Below are positions 13,265-25,600 of a stretch of 64,000 bases of DNA, piece by piece (the stretch's first letter is position 1; each line of letters begins with the position of its first letter). The stretch lies in assembly GCA_964017155.1 (NCBI GenBank), contig OZ024863.1, positions 43,997,330-44,061,329 of the forward strand, in the 5' to 3' direction. The notes below the pieces were generated by a model, which saw only the letters and a program-made list of their open reading frames with translations, was not told the DNA's origin and made no database searches. Position numbers and translations under genes: made by a program. Source of the DNA: Oasisia sp. SBJ-2009. Its lineage: Eukaryota; Annelida; Polychaeta; Sabellida; Siboglinidae.

Positions 13265-16200
13265 TATTTGTAGTGTGTGGTGTGTGCATGTGGATGTATA
13301 TGTGTGAGTGTGTGTCACTGTATGTGTATAGATCTGTGTACGCACACACACCCACACACACATATTTGCAACAGACTTCAAACTCACCGAGATGTTTCTC
13401 GAGTAGAACGAGCACAGCCCACAAGAGCCAGGGAGTTGCCTCCACCGTCAGCTGCCACGTTTCCGACTCCTCCCCCTCTTCCATCGTCAAACTGTCAGCA
13501 CTCCCCCGACCAATGGGAACAAGGGCAGGCAGAAGAAAGACAGCCGGGAATGTGTCGGGACCTGCATGCGCCAGAGCAGGAAGTAGGAAGAGCTGGATCT
13601 GCTCGGAGTACGCATTGCAGAAGAGTTCCTGGCATAATGACTGGAGCACTGCATTCCTGTTGGTCAACATAAGGCGCTGTCACTGGCGGTGATATATATA
13701 ACTACATACATACATGCAGTGATGTCATTATAATAGACAGTATGTCATGGTTAGCCTATGTCACAATCAAAACTATCCATGCTACTTCTGTCAGTATTTG
13801 TCTTTAATAAAAAAATTCTTGATAAGGAATAATATTTTTATTATGTGCATTCAATGGCTTGAGCAACATAACATCTGCCGAATAAAACATTTTCACTTAT
13901 GGAATTCTCGCTTAAGTAAGTCTGTCTAGTTTTTATCATAAAAAAACGTGACGTGACCGGTTGACAGAGTTTACTAAGCAACCTGGATAGACCTACCATA
14001 GTGACCAGACATTTTTTGGAAATTCTGATGGATGCAGTTTGGTTGAACATTCCATGGAATTTTTTTTTTTTAGATGTGACCTTTAATTAAAATATGACAT
14101 TTCCAGTAAACTGAAATATTCGACAAAATGAATGTGAAGAATTTACTGGAAGCTGGCACTGTTTGTGTGTCGGGCAAAGGTAACCGGTTTCTTGACGAGT
14201 TCGAGGATGCTGGCTGCGAGGGGAGTAGGTGGAGCCACTGTCTTCTCTATACTCGCAGGAATCCGACCCTCGAGCAATGATCGCATGCATTTGTAGTAGC
14301 CTGAAAATGTAGCATTTCGTTACTAACTCCGTGAAAAATAGTGAAACCATTGTGAAACTTCAAAATGAACACTACAGACATGGTGATAATAGAAGATAAA
14401 CAGAACTGTTTAATGTACTGAATTGTTATGAAAACATTGATACAAGTATATGTGCTCAGAAAGTAGTCATTCAAAATGTCTAACATAGGACTAACTGAAA
14501 CGAACACAGCATCAGATGATGGCAAGGGTGCTAACAGTGTGAATGTTTAAAAAAGACAAATATCTTTAAAAGGTTTCTATAGAGAAAAAAAATGTTAAGT
14601 ACAAAGCTTTTCTTGACTAACTGCCATCTGGATGTAATGTTTGTAGTAGCAGTCTTGTTAATTAGGTGTCTATTTCCAGGGTTTATTTATCACAAAATGT
14701 AATGCTCTCTAGACTAGTATAATATTAGATATATTTAACGGCTGCAATGTATTAAATTTAGGTACTTAAAATTAACAATAAAGTTTGCAATTTGAAAGTG
14801 TCCACTATAAAACTTGCTCAATTGGTAAATAAAACATCGTGTTTCAAAATAAGCCATACTGGGAATACTGGTGAGGCAAGCCAAATTAGCTGCAATACTC
14901 CTTAATGCATGAGTTTCACACATTCAAAACAGCAGACTTCCTGTTAGCAGCAGAATTCCAGGATTAAGGGTAGAGAAACAGGCACCCCTTTTAATATTTT
15001 TGAACGAACCGCTCTATGGTTTGAATACCTTGGTGAATGAGATGTAGCGTGACGTTGTGGAGGACTTGGATGGCTTTGTGTGTAGACGACACGTTCACAT
15101 ACACGTCCATTGCTGTGAACACTTCTAACATTCGCAGGGGCACTGCGATCGACTGGCTCGTGTTTGCTATGTTTGTTATGTGTCTGAAACAAGCATTGTG
15201 TTCTTTTACATTCCATGATGACAGTACTTAACAAAATGATTATTTTAGAGCTATGGCCAATGCAGGTCACGTGTTTTTTTTACTTAAGAATCTGATTACA
15301 TTGCAGTAAAATGCTACTATACTATCATTGACAAAATTATAATATTATCAATAATCATCATTGGTTGGCTGAAATTGATGCATACTTGAACCATCCCCAT
15401 AAATATAATATATTGTTTTCAACTGATTTATACAATATCTCATTAAGAGTGTAACAGGCAAAAGTAATCATGAACTAAGAAACTTGCTACTTCTAAAAGT
15501 TTCAGGACAAAATATAATATATTTATTTTTGTTTTTGAAAGAAACTGACTTACATGTTTTTTGTCAGAATATAAATTAGCATTTTATAACAGACTATCTG
15601 CACACAACAGCACAACTGACAGTTGAAAACTTCTTTTTTACATCTAAACTTGTCAATTGCGTACTGTCAAAAATGTCACCTCTTACTTTAAAATTCTTCA
15701 TATATTTATAACAAAAAAATGAACAGACCAAACTTTTAAAATAAATATATAAGTAAGAACGTGTTACTAAATACATGAATGCAACAATCAGTGATCAGAG
15801 TTGGGATCATGGGGTAATTTGATGAAGCACAATTCAAATTCCAAGGTCAAGCACCCTGAACCCTGCTGGGGCTCACAGTGACCTCACAGTGACCTCACAG
15901 TGACCTCACCGGCAGCAGACGGAGAGCAGCTTCTTGACCTGCAGGATGCCATGGATGTGTTCCTGACACACAAACACTGCCACCATGTCCTTACACTTGA
16001 GCAACTTCTGGCACAGCCACGTCTGCAGGAGTGGAACATAAGGCACGGATTAGAACATGAGAACTTGAGCGGCTGAAAGCATCCAGATGCCTCCATAGGT
16101 ATCTTTTAGTTTTGACAATGGATGGAGGTGACATCATCTTCTGGATACTTATTTATCTTGTAGTGACCAATGGATATTTTAGTGTATCTAATTCTAATGC

Positions 16201-19200
16201 ATGTTGTTGATATGGCTTTAAAAGTTTTTAAGTTAGCGCTGTAGGAAAATATAAACTGACAACACCTACATTGCATTCTACACAAACACATCCAGACACA
16301 GCTTACTGCATTTAACATGTTAATAAAAAATAATCGGTAATGTTATACTCATACATTGTACTCAGAAACAGTGGTTGTCTAAACTTTAAAAATGAAGTCT
16401 GCCTTCATATCCTCAAAATAAATTAAATTGTTACTATTTTCTCAAGTTTATTACACAAAATGAATAAACACAAGGAGCACCAGAAACATCCCTTTGGTGT
16501 TATTGAATCGACGTGGTTCAGATAGAAAATATACCTCTCTTGCGCACAACATCAAGGGTGTATGATTTTATGTCCTGTCAATAATGTTATATTAAGTTTT
16601 GCTAAAGGTAAATTGGTGATTTTTCATCACATTAATAAACCAATCATTAATATTTGCATATTGAATTTTTTCTACAAAGACATTTCATATATTGTTGTAT
16701 ACAGAACTACCTGGTATATATATCAGATAAAGGAAGAAGCAATGTGACAAAATCTTAATATATAGTTGTAAGATAAGTTTTATATATATATGTGGACATA
16801 TTAGGATAGGAAGTCAGTTAAATGGTATTTCACTTTGCATACCGAATTTTAGATACATGCAAATAAATAGCTTCACTAAATACACATAATACTGAAAAAT
16901 ACCATACACTTACTTAACTAAAATAAATATATATTATAGCTTACCAGTCGCAAAACATCCTCTCTATCTGAATAGAAGAAGAGTAGATATCTGATGAGAG
17001 TTGACAAGGTGACCATCTTGTCAGGCTCACGCTGACATTTTTGACACAACTGGTCAAACTCTTGTCGAATGATGACATACTGGAATGAGATAAATTAACA
17101 CTTACTTTCATGTCAACTGTACATAGTTGTGTGTGAACATGCCTGTACATGCACACTTTACTTTCATCTGAAATAAGACAGTTACTAAAACTGCTGTTAA
17201 CAAAATACTGTGCTACAATAAGCAATCTTCAACATTTTCACAATTCTCTGGCAACTGGTCATCGTGCTGCAGATTTTCAACCCGGGTTCATGGCATAATG
17301 ATTCACAGGGAGTTCGCATAAGTTTGTGAAGTACCAAAAATAACGCATAACACTGTCACCATACTTTGTGCAGAAATAATGGCTACAACAGGACCACCTT
17401 ATGTCTGTAACCTATGCTTGCAACTAAATTGCAACTACCTGGTATGAACCATAAAATAAGAAGCTTAGCCAGAAACCTGGCTGCCAGTCTTGAAGACAGA
17501 CAAGCAGATGACTGACCAAGACTGACCACTAAATTAACTAATGGTTCTATAACTAAGGGCTAGCATTAATGGCTAGCTGGATCAATATAATTAAATAAAA
17601 GTTCAAATGACACTGGTTTGTCATTGAAAAATACAAAACTGACCATTAATGGCTAGCTGGATCAATATAATTAAATAAAAGTTCAAATGACACTGGTTTG
17701 TCATTGAAAAATACTAAACTGACCAATAATGGCTGTGGTTGACGTAAATGGCATCCACGCAAGCTGTTTGCATGCCAAAAGGCATACTTATGAGTAACTG
17801 AAGACAGCAACAAATTATTTCTACAGGCATGCCCACCACATATTGTGAGTGTGGTGGGTGAAGACAGGACTTATGTGTACTTGTGAGACCGTCCCAAGAA
17901 CAACCAATAAGAACTGTGTTTGTGAGGTAATCCAGGTAACTTTCATGTGTGAAGTGACGTGCCTGGCTGCCTGCACTAACCTCCTTCTTTCTCACTGTCG
18001 ACGCTCTGCAGAAGGCTTGAATAATCACAGCACTCTGTTGTTGTCTCCGACTTTGCTAGAATGTAACACGAGCATTGCTGATTATGCATTCTGCTTATTA
18101 CATCTATGTTGCAGTCAGATGTTGTATTTTGTGTACATGATATCAATGTTGGAAGTCCTACAGATTGATGTACCCTGCTCTGGTTGACACATATTTTTAT
18201 GATATCTAAAGGAAACTTTTACCAGAAACATGCTACTTGTTTTCATTATAACTATGAAATCAAGTGGTAAACTCACAAAACACATTTTTTAATGACTTGA
18301 CACTTCAATGTCTGTATGATACACTTACAAAAACAACGCAAATAGTTGCCATGATGACGGATGTGTACTTAGTCACTTACTAATAATTTTGTATAAAAAT
18401 AATTTACTGCATACTATACTTGACATAACTATATGAAATCTGAAGTAAAAATATTACTACTTAAAAACATATGGTATTTTACTGCATGTCAACACAAGAA
18501 TAATTAACCTGTTTCATAACTAGTAGCAACAAAAATAGTTAACCTGTCTCGTAGCTAGTAGCAGCAAGACTAGCTAACCTCTCTCGTAGGCTCGTAGCAA
18601 CAGATCAATACTGATAAAAACTCAACCCATATCATGTTAAGCTGATACAGGCATTTCATTTCTAATTGTACCGTTATAAAATTACCATTGTGCTATCATG
18701 TTATTATTCATACATATATTAGTATTGTGTTATGAATAACTTATGATATGAAGGAACAGAAGTGAAACATTTACTGAGAGTTAAATAATGCTCAATGGAA
18801 TTAAATGAATAGCTGGACGACATTAGTTTAACAAACAATTTTTTTTTTACAAAACTTTAAAACACAATGCAGACTGCTTGCACTATGAACTGTACAACAG
18901 TATTACCTGAAAAATAATGGTGATTATCATGTGCAACATAAAATCATATCATTGTATGAGAACAGGTGGCCAAGCATTACCTCTCTTTCTCGCCTCTCTT
19001 CTTGTCTTTTTTCAATTAAAACATCACGATGCTCCTGAAAATCACAGTCAAATAAGTTTTTATTAATTTAACATATATCTTTACAGTATTTTATGTATGT
19101 TAATCTTCAACTGTTAACACATAATTTGTGTTCAATAGTCTTAATGTTACCAACTAAATAATGTGCTATTAGTACATATTGGCATGATAACACGTTCTTC

Positions 19201-19857
19201 CATCTGATAACTTCTGAAGTATTTATTTTTAGTTTACAAACATTGGAAAACCTAATTTATGCAATCATGATATAACTAGAAATGTCATGATTGTCAATTA
19301 CACTGCAGTGATGGTGAGTCTTTGTTTTGTAATCAAATGTCAAATTTACAACATTGAATATGCCTAACCATTATCTGGGCAACAATTTAGGCTGACAAGA
19401 TCTTTACAAGGAAGCTTTCATACCATAAAATATTAGGGCTATAAAGGCTATATTATATCAATAATTCTGTGATTTTTAATGACCCAGACAAAAGTGGTTT
19501 CCTTACAGAAATTAGCTAGTTTTCCTAAACAAGGCAAGGGCCTGTTAATTGAAGACGATTTTCAATTGTCGTAGCTGCACTAGCTACGCAGGCTGCGCTT
19601 ATTATTTTATTATATAACTGTTTGGTTCCGCATTAAATGCCTAGTCAAAATGAACTAATTCTACTGTCTATCACTCAATGATCATTGAGTTGACGAACTT
19701 CGCACTGCAGACAGCGGATTTCCGTAGGACATTGGGTTTGGCCTTTGGGCTTGGCTAAGTGACTTAGGCTAAGATAAAAGACTGTGCTTACCTTCTTTTG
19801 AATACCACCTAATGCTTGAGCCGGTTTTCGTCTAAAATCACCTTCGAAGCTGTACAT
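1601..19857 (-). CDS. UBE3C: Ubiquitin-protein ligase E3C (HECT E3), complete
   Basis: HECT-type E3 that works with the proteasome and extends ubiquitin chains on partly degraded substrates. Coding exons in transcription order: 19792-19857, 18981-19034, 17981-18055, 16945-17079, 15910-16022, 15029-15183, 14147-14300, 13388-13656, 12671-12819, 11330-11487, 10838-10924, 10204-10358, 9207-9430, 8307-8411, 7932-8016, 7468-7565, 6910-7051, 6282-6526, 5809-5933, 5404-5494, 4695-4793, 3417-3573, 2846-2976, 1601-1771. These sum to 3243 nt (1080 residues; human is 1083) with phase kept at every junction. The N-terminus MYSFEGDF matches the family start. An IQ-like segment (AVIIQAFCR) lies near residues 49-64. 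The HECT domain runs from about residue 740 to the end, with [15 protein letters not shown], the catalytic Cys at 1048 in [10 protein letters not shown], and a terminal AGFELS. A family-atypical acidic stretch (NWDDDEDD) sits in exon 9. No lesion was seen. Confidence 0.95.
3600..3790 (+). mobile_element. LINE 3'-end remnant with zinc-finger codons
   Basis: A plus-strand frame reads a C2H2-like finger ([11 protein letters not shown], then H-x4-H) and stops at about 3737. It is followed by the sequence ATCGGGCACGATGG and a short (AAG)n tail. C-terminal fingers of this kind and a following GATGG-type 3' end are known from some metazoan non-LTR retrotransposons. The piece lies in a UBE3C intron, antisense to the gene, close to the acceptor of the exon at 3417-3573. 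Only the 3' end is present. Confidence 0.5.
3953..4256 (-). mobile_element. tRNA-derived SINE, family A copy 1
   Basis: Read on the minus strand, this begins with a tRNA-like A box (TGGCTCAGGGGTAGAGCTT, about 4228-4250) and a B box (GGGCTCGAATC, near 4195-4207). A body of about 230 bp follows that is closely similar to 23001-23307. The 3' end at low coordinates carries AGCGCTATAGAAA. It sits in a UBE3C intron in the same orientation as the gene. The promoter boxes belong to a SINE head and not to a working tRNA gene, because no anticodon arm closes correctly. Confidence 0.8.
4795..4846. repeat. 15-bp tandem repeat forming a UBE3C 3' splice site
   Basis: About three copies of ACAACAACAACAATT. 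On the minus strand they become GTTGTTGTTGTAATT units, the last of which ends in GTTGTAG, the acceptor of the exon at 4695-4793. The repeat therefore supplies the polypyrimidine-like tract and the AG. Confidence 0.85.
5745..5808. repeat. 30-bp direct repeat at a UBE3C 5' splice site
   Basis: Two diverged copies of a unit of about 30 bp (TAGAGTGCATGCACATCATT, then GTACAA). The second copy runs into the donor of the exon at 5809-5933, so the donor GTGAGTTGTACAA has a near copy 30 bp downstream (GACTTGTACAA) that lacks the GT. Confidence 0.6.
8481..8660. repeat. Tandem array of a 20-bp unit, nine copies
   Basis: Nine head-to-tail copies of GGCTACAGACCAAGTCCTAC with almost no divergence (one copy reads GACTACAG). 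The array lies in the UBE3C intron between exons 9207-9430 and 8307-8411. Low divergence suggests recent expansion. There are no spacers, so it is not CRISPR-like. Confidence 0.95.
9465..9703 (-). mobile_element. tRNA-derived SINE, family B copy 1
   Basis: On the minus strand the head reads AGCGGTGGTCGCGCGGTAG (A box, near 9685-9700) and GGTTCAATCCCACC (B box, near 9648-9662). The body contains GGAAGAGACACTAAAAGCC, and the 3' end reads GGACTCACAAATTCTAGAGA. A second copy with the same body and tail lies at 49465-49665. This copy is in the UBE3C intron before the exon at 9207-9430, and its 3' end is only about 35 bp from that exon's acceptor. Confidence 0.8.
11775..11832. repeat. (TA)n microsatellite
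   Basis: About 29 uninterrupted TA units in the UBE3C intron upstream of the exon at 11330-11487. Confidence 0.95.
13206..13262. repeat. (TG)n microsatellite
   Basis: About 28 TG units followed by imperfect TG-rich sequence to about 13335. It lies 50-180 bp beyond the donor of the UBE3C exon at 13388-13656. Confidence 0.95.
15872..15909. repeat. 11-bp repeat multiplying a UBE3C 5' splice site
   Basis: Unit CACAGTGACCT. On the minus strand it gives GTGAGGTCACT three times, then GTGAGCC. The first GTGAG (ending at 15909) is the donor of the exon at 15910-16022; three more GTGAG motifs follow every 11 bp. Use of any later one would hit an immediate in-frame TGA. Confidence 0.85.
17565..17724. 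repeat. 80-bp tandem duplication
   Basis: Two head-to-tail copies of an 80-bp unit (starting ATTAATGGCTAGCTGGATCA), essentially identical apart from a change in ATACAAAACT/ATACTAAACT and the last few bases. It lies in the UBE3C intron following the exon at 17981-18055. Near-identity points to a recent duplication. Confidence 0.9.
18506..18606. repeat. Imperfect tandem repeat of about 35 bp, three copies
   Basis: Three diverged copies beginning TAACCTGTTTCATA, TAACCTGTCTCGTA and TAACCTCTCTCGTA, each followed by a CTAGTAGCAGCAA-like segment. Located in a UBE3C intron. Confidence 0.7.
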
Positions 19858-20060
19858 GTTTAACTAATCATTAGAAAACTCGGTTCATTGAATGATTTGC
19901 AATGTCATAATAATAATGTACGGGCGATAAGTTCTTGTTTATAATGGTCACGCCGTAAAATAGAAACGTCATGTTGTTTCCGTATTCGTAATGGTACATT
20001 ATCGCTGATTGGGTAATAAGTATCGCGCAGCCAATAGTAGTCCCCGTAACTAGCAGCTTA
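19858..20060 (-). promoter_or_regulatory. Probable UBE3C 5' UTR and core promoter
   Basis: Directly upstream of the UBE3C start codon. Two CCAAT-box cores are present, one in each orientation (ATTGG at 20008-20012, CCAAT at 20031-20035), in locally CpG-containing sequence. No convincing TATA box at a useful distance. The transcription start site cannot be placed from sequence. Confidence 0.35.
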
Positions 20061-22019
20061 GTCCTTCATTTTCCAGCGTAGGCAGTGGCACCCTCTCTCC
20101 AAATTACTGTGAACTAAATTGCAATTTCGCTCTACTGTTTAGTGATTCGGATTACGGCGTCGCTGTACGTTATACATGGCATCATTACAGCGTCAGCGTG
20201 CATGACCGTGAATAATTGTGCAAGTCATAAGGCATTATTGGCCTCTGATGAGCTCTATATTGCATGCATGAGTAAAGTATAAGTATTCGTGCGTTATTTA
20301 TATACGTTTTAATATCTTAAATTATTTAAATTAGTTTTATAGATACATATATTGTATATTCTCTACATTCTAATTTATATTATGCTAATATCTTAAATTA
20401 CATATTATTTCAATATATTTTTAACAAATATACTTTGCATGTTTTATATACTAATTTCAATCGATATGATTGCCCAGAATGAAATTAAACTTTTACTTTA
20501 TACGTCACAACTTGTGTAAACTTCACCGTCTGATTGTTGTGTGCGCGTGTGTACTCGTCCACGACCACGTGGATGTCTGTCACTCTGTGCTGGTGGTGCG
20601 TTCCTATCACAAGTTGTCAAAAACATTTCGGCCGCCGTTTCCGCTCTAATCTAGCTATACGGTCCTGAAGACGGAGGGAATGGGGGCGGGGTGGTGAAAT
20701 TTATCGCCGTCAACGCCGCCGTAAATTCATATTCTTACAAAGGCCTATGCCATGGTAAAAACTCTAGAGGGCACGTAACTGAGCATATTCAAGACGAGTG
20801 TCTAAAGAAAACAACATATATGAGAGATCTAGGGGGAACGTGTCAATGGAATGAGGATCCGTCCACGACTATGGTAACAACATCCAAATCTGATACAACA
20901 CAATTTGATTTGCGTTATTCAGATAGCCCTATATGACCGTGTCAATAAATCAATGACTCCTATCGCACGACTGACGTTTTAAACGGTAACAGTTCTTTTA
21001 CATCATCATAATTAAATAGATATGTACTGTACAATATCATAAAATGACACAGTGGTAGAAATGAAGAAGAATAAAGATGTCAGACATAATATCACAAACC
21101 AAACCAACTGGTGGTTATGCAAATGAAATTATGTCGGGAGGCAAAACAATAACTATACTGTGATATAAGTGAAAGACTAATGCAAATGTAAACTTCAGTA
21201 TTTATTAATAAAACAGATTAATTCACAAATGAGCCATTATTATACTACATATAACTGGCTTATCAACAGTTCAACACATTCACCATAATAGTATTACAAC
21301 TGGAAATGTAGCAGTTACTATGCTTCTTACACACATTTGTGATACAACAATCTATAATGTATCAACATGCTGCAGGCCAAATTAACAGAATAAGACAGAA
21401 CAAATGTCAAATGAAATGTTTAACTGACAGAAACAATGCATACAATATTAAACATGCTGTATGAAGTTGCAACAAATACAATCAATGTACCAGTAATTAT
21501 CATAAAAATAGCAACACATACAAGACAAAATACCTAGAAAATCAATTTTAGTTGTAAACTCAAATTTACCTCTCATAACTACACACAATGTTGCAAAAAT
21601 TTATTACATTTGAAACTAGGATTTTTATCAGAATTTATACAATGTATACATGTTTCGATTAGGAACAGGGACTGTTAATACAGCCTCAAAAATTACAATG
21701 TAGTTTGATAAACTAATGAGTTTTTCACCACTTCAATCATACACATTGACTAAAGCAACACCAATGACATGCATGTATCTGATGAATCTGCAGCCAGTGA
21801 GACAACATTACCTAAGATGAACTGTCTAAACTTGTGTTTCACAAAGCAACAGTCGCCCGGTCAAATGTATCTAATTTGTTAATGCAAGTTTACATCAGCA
21901 TCCCTTCTGGTCATGTTCAGTTGTGTGTGCTGCTGGACAAATGACCAATACTGTATGTCCATCCTCCGAGAGGATTCACTCTATCCAGGAGTTGTCCACT
22001 CTCTGCACATGCCTGGTTG
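20061..22019. other. Intergenic, no gene supported
   Basis: AT-rich sequence between UBE3C and HMG20A. The only longer frame (20691-20936, plus strand) has no recognisable motif or splice context. Minus-strand AATAAA signals near 21201-21206 and 21600-21605 could serve a longer HMG20A 3' UTR. Confidence 0.4.
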
Positions 22020-22510
22020 TCATAACTTGTCCCTGAAAAACAGCACTACAAATAATACAACAAATATGCACCTACTTACAAGCAAAAACATTTATTGAGG
22101 TTGACTTTTGTCATTCCTTCATATTTACACTACACTATAATATTAATATATGTTGTAAATTTGTTCATGTAATTGCAATGGCAAAACCCATTGTCCAAAA
22201 TTTATGAGCGCCATTTATTCAATATAGGGTCACATGATCACCAGTCACATGATAAGAATTAAGACATTGACTGACATCTTGTCTCGATTAAGCAGACTCC
22301 GTGAGGTGGCAGCTCCGTCTGTGGAATGAATGGGCTGCCGATGTAATTGACAGGAAGGCCTTACCCCAGATTAGGGTAGAGATGCTGATTGGTTCTCAGG
22401 CCGAATTTGAAATAACAAATTAAATATGGATACCTTTTTTATCAGATAATGCTGTATTATAAAAACAATTAAAAATGAAATTTCTATTAAAAATATTGCA
22501 GTTGTTTCTA

Positions 22511-22627
22511 AAATAGGAATTACAGCAGGATTAACCAGTATCCGCTAGGTGGCAGCATTGTTTAGCCCCACACTGATAACATACAAACGCTGGTACAGTC
22601 ACCAGACTGTCTTCTCGGCGAAGTTAT
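22511..22627 (+). repeat. Interspersed repeat D, copy 1
   Basis: About 115 bp containing GGATTAACCAGTATCCG, TTGTTTAGCC and CAGACTGTCTTCTCGGCG. A second copy lies at 30063-30180 inside the mosaic repeat block. It abuts the candidate last exon of HMG20A, so it would fall in that gene's 3' UTR. Confidence 0.8.
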
Positions 22628-22635
22628 AATAAAAA

Positions 22636-25600
22636 TCACCTGTAAAATCAACAGAGGGAATGTGAACCCAAACTACAAGGCATATGCCTGACACTGCCAT
22701 GAACATACAAGTAGAGCTGACTGATATGACAGACATACCCCTCAAAGTTGAGCCGTCCAACTATGTCACGCACAGTCGCGATGAGGCTCTCATTCTCCTG
22801 CGGGTTGTCAAGGATGACCATGTGCAGTTTGGCCATATACGTGTCAATGGTGTCGATACTTGGCACCTCATTCGTGTCTGCAACACAGAATTCACTACTG
22901 CAAGTATTCATGTAGATGAAAACGTAATAGTTTGAAAATTCAGTGACCACCTCCTAACTATTGGTAATATACTGCCAACAGGGTCTGTGTAAAAAAAGGT
23001 ACGTTTTTATATAGCGCAGTATCCGGTCCACAGGACTGCTCAAAGCGCTTTTTACACATTACTTCCCCGGCAGACCTGTTCAATCAAATACCATCTCAAC
23101 TTCTCTGGGAAGCATCCAGCCACATGCTACAATTAATGCGCAAAAGGCTGCGCGTACACATATCCACCACTGTCTCTTGCCAGGTACTCATTTATACAGC
23201 TGAGTGAACTGGAGCAATGTAGAGTGAAAAAGCTTGCCCAAGGTTTTAACACCGCAGCACAGGATTCGAACCCGGGTTCTCTTAGTTGCGAGTCCGGAGC
23301 TCTACATCAATGTAGTTGTGTCTTCACTTACAGTGTCAGCTAAAGTCAGTGTTACTGCTGAAGAAGATTTTATAATGACAACAAACATTTACCTAGCACT
23401 GGAAATGAATTTTTTAAGAGGTGCTTAAAATATAACACTGATAAAAACATAACATACTGATAAACCACTACACATGTAATGGTTATGCATACAGAGATAT
23501 ACATGTAACTATTGTTAGTCAAAGCCACTATTCCTGAATAGAATGTAATAAAACTACAGAAATGTGCCAAAACATGAAAAAGAAAATACACACTTTAAAT
23601 ATTCCTGTATAAAAACAACAACGAAAAAACAAGTTAAATATATTGTAAATTAAGAAAACACTAATGATCATAAGAAATATATAAAATTGGTCATACGAAT
23701 AATGCTTCAAAAACAACTAAGTTGAAGCAACAAACTTTTCAGCTAAGTTGTAGACCACTGGATCCACCTATGACTGTCACAGACCAGATGAAGAAGCACC
23801 ACGTACCAGGCAGTGGCACGTTGGCAAAGTTGTTGGCGAGAGTTGAGCGCAGTGTGATGAGATGTTGCTGTAGGGCGTCGTTGTTTGACCGCTGTTGCAC
23901 CGCCTCCACATTCAGCTTCTCAATGGCTGCCTTCATGTTCTCGATGTGTTTGCTCAGGATCGCGTTCTGCTCCTCGTACTCTGTGTTCTGTTTGCGAAGC
24001 TGGCGCAACTCTGCTTCACGCACTGCAAATCCAGCGTCTCAGTTTCAACAACTGCTGATGCACAACGATTCTTCTGCTTAACTGGTAAGTAGTTACATCC
24101 AACATAGTACATATGTAAGTTGCTATCGATTACTGCACCAGTATTCTTAAAAGCCTGACCTCAGTGGCATGCTATAAACAAGAGTTAGGCATTTGCATGA
24201 ATTGATGTGTTACGTAGTTACGGGGATATTCCTATAATACTGAAAAGCAAATAGTGGCAAAATATTATTATAATAATCCACAAGTGTGAATGGGAGATTT
24301 GTGTAATTTTTCTTAATTTACCTTACAAACAATAATTGCAATAATTTGTTTTAATTTTACAAACAAAAATGCAAGTACGTTGTAAATAATTATTAACAAC
24401 TCAAAGGCTTTGCTACATGTATTATGAAAGCAAGAGCAACACGGCAGCAGGGGCTAACATTTACCAGTGACACTATTACATACTTTTATTGTGGTCTAGA
24501 AATTCTTCAGTGAAGATCGGGATATCAAACGTTGGCACATCATCTTCATCCAATTTCACACCATCACCAATCATCTAGACAACAATGAGAACCTCAGATT
24601 CAACAGGTATCCCAATTGCATCTGTTTACCACCAAAACAATGCTTGTACACTTAATTAATTCACCTTCAAATGGAATGTTGCAATACAGCATGGAATAGT
24701 TAATTAGCTTTTAGATATAATTTAATGCTGATTACATTAGTAGGAAGTTCAGTGAATCTGTTGTACATCATCTCGCTTGTGATCATAAATGTGGGAACCA
24801 TGTGAAGACCAAACAGACATTTTCAGAACTTGTATATCCCTACCTGCGACTGGTAGCCTTTCAATATAGGGTACATAAAAATCAAGGTTTTATTTACAAT
24901 TTCAGCATTTCCTGGGCACAACAGTCAAACTGCAAATCACATTTCAAGCTATTCTATTACTGCGAACATTATATCAAAACTGCGGAACTGACATTGTCAA
25001 TGCAAAGATAACTGATGTTTCTTTTTACTGGCAAGAAAACCCGATGATAGATACTTACATCAAGACCTGAACCATTCATTACTCCAGTTGGTACCCTCGG
25101 ATCATTTTCATCCTGCAGTTCTGTGACAAGAAATAACAATCGTTAGAGTAAAAAAACATTACAGACAAAATGCACATTGTATTTAATCAGAATCATGTTT
25201 CTACATCAATTTCTTCCCCAATGCCTTCAATACAACATAAATTTTCAATAGAACCTTTATGATAAAAATTATGAGACAGTGCTCCTTGGTGGTGCTTGAC
25301 GCATTGCAGCTCCATCTGACAATAGCACTCACAGATCCAAAGCACAAAATACACAGCAAACAAGTAGAGCTGAACCAACCTTTCCTCTTCTTCTCCTGCT
25401 GTTTGTGCAGGAAGAGTTTGTAAGCCTCCGTCTGGTGATAAGCCTCCAACTCCTTCAAGTAACGCTCCTTGTCCTTCTCAGCATCATCGAGGTAGTTCTG
25501 TTTGACCAAACAGTCTGGTTGTTTAGCATTTACTGTGCTGTTTCACATACATGTGACATTAACATTTGTTAATTAGTTTTAAATGGTTTTGTAATCATGT

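Noticed and set aside
13162..13692. Overlapping frames of 131-176 codons on the plus strand
   Set aside because: They arise from the TG repeat and the antisense of a UBE3C exon (13388-13656).
20691..20936. 81-codon plus-strand frame upstream of UBE3C
   Set aside because: No motif, no splice signals and no hydrophobic or low-complexity signature; length is within chance for the region.
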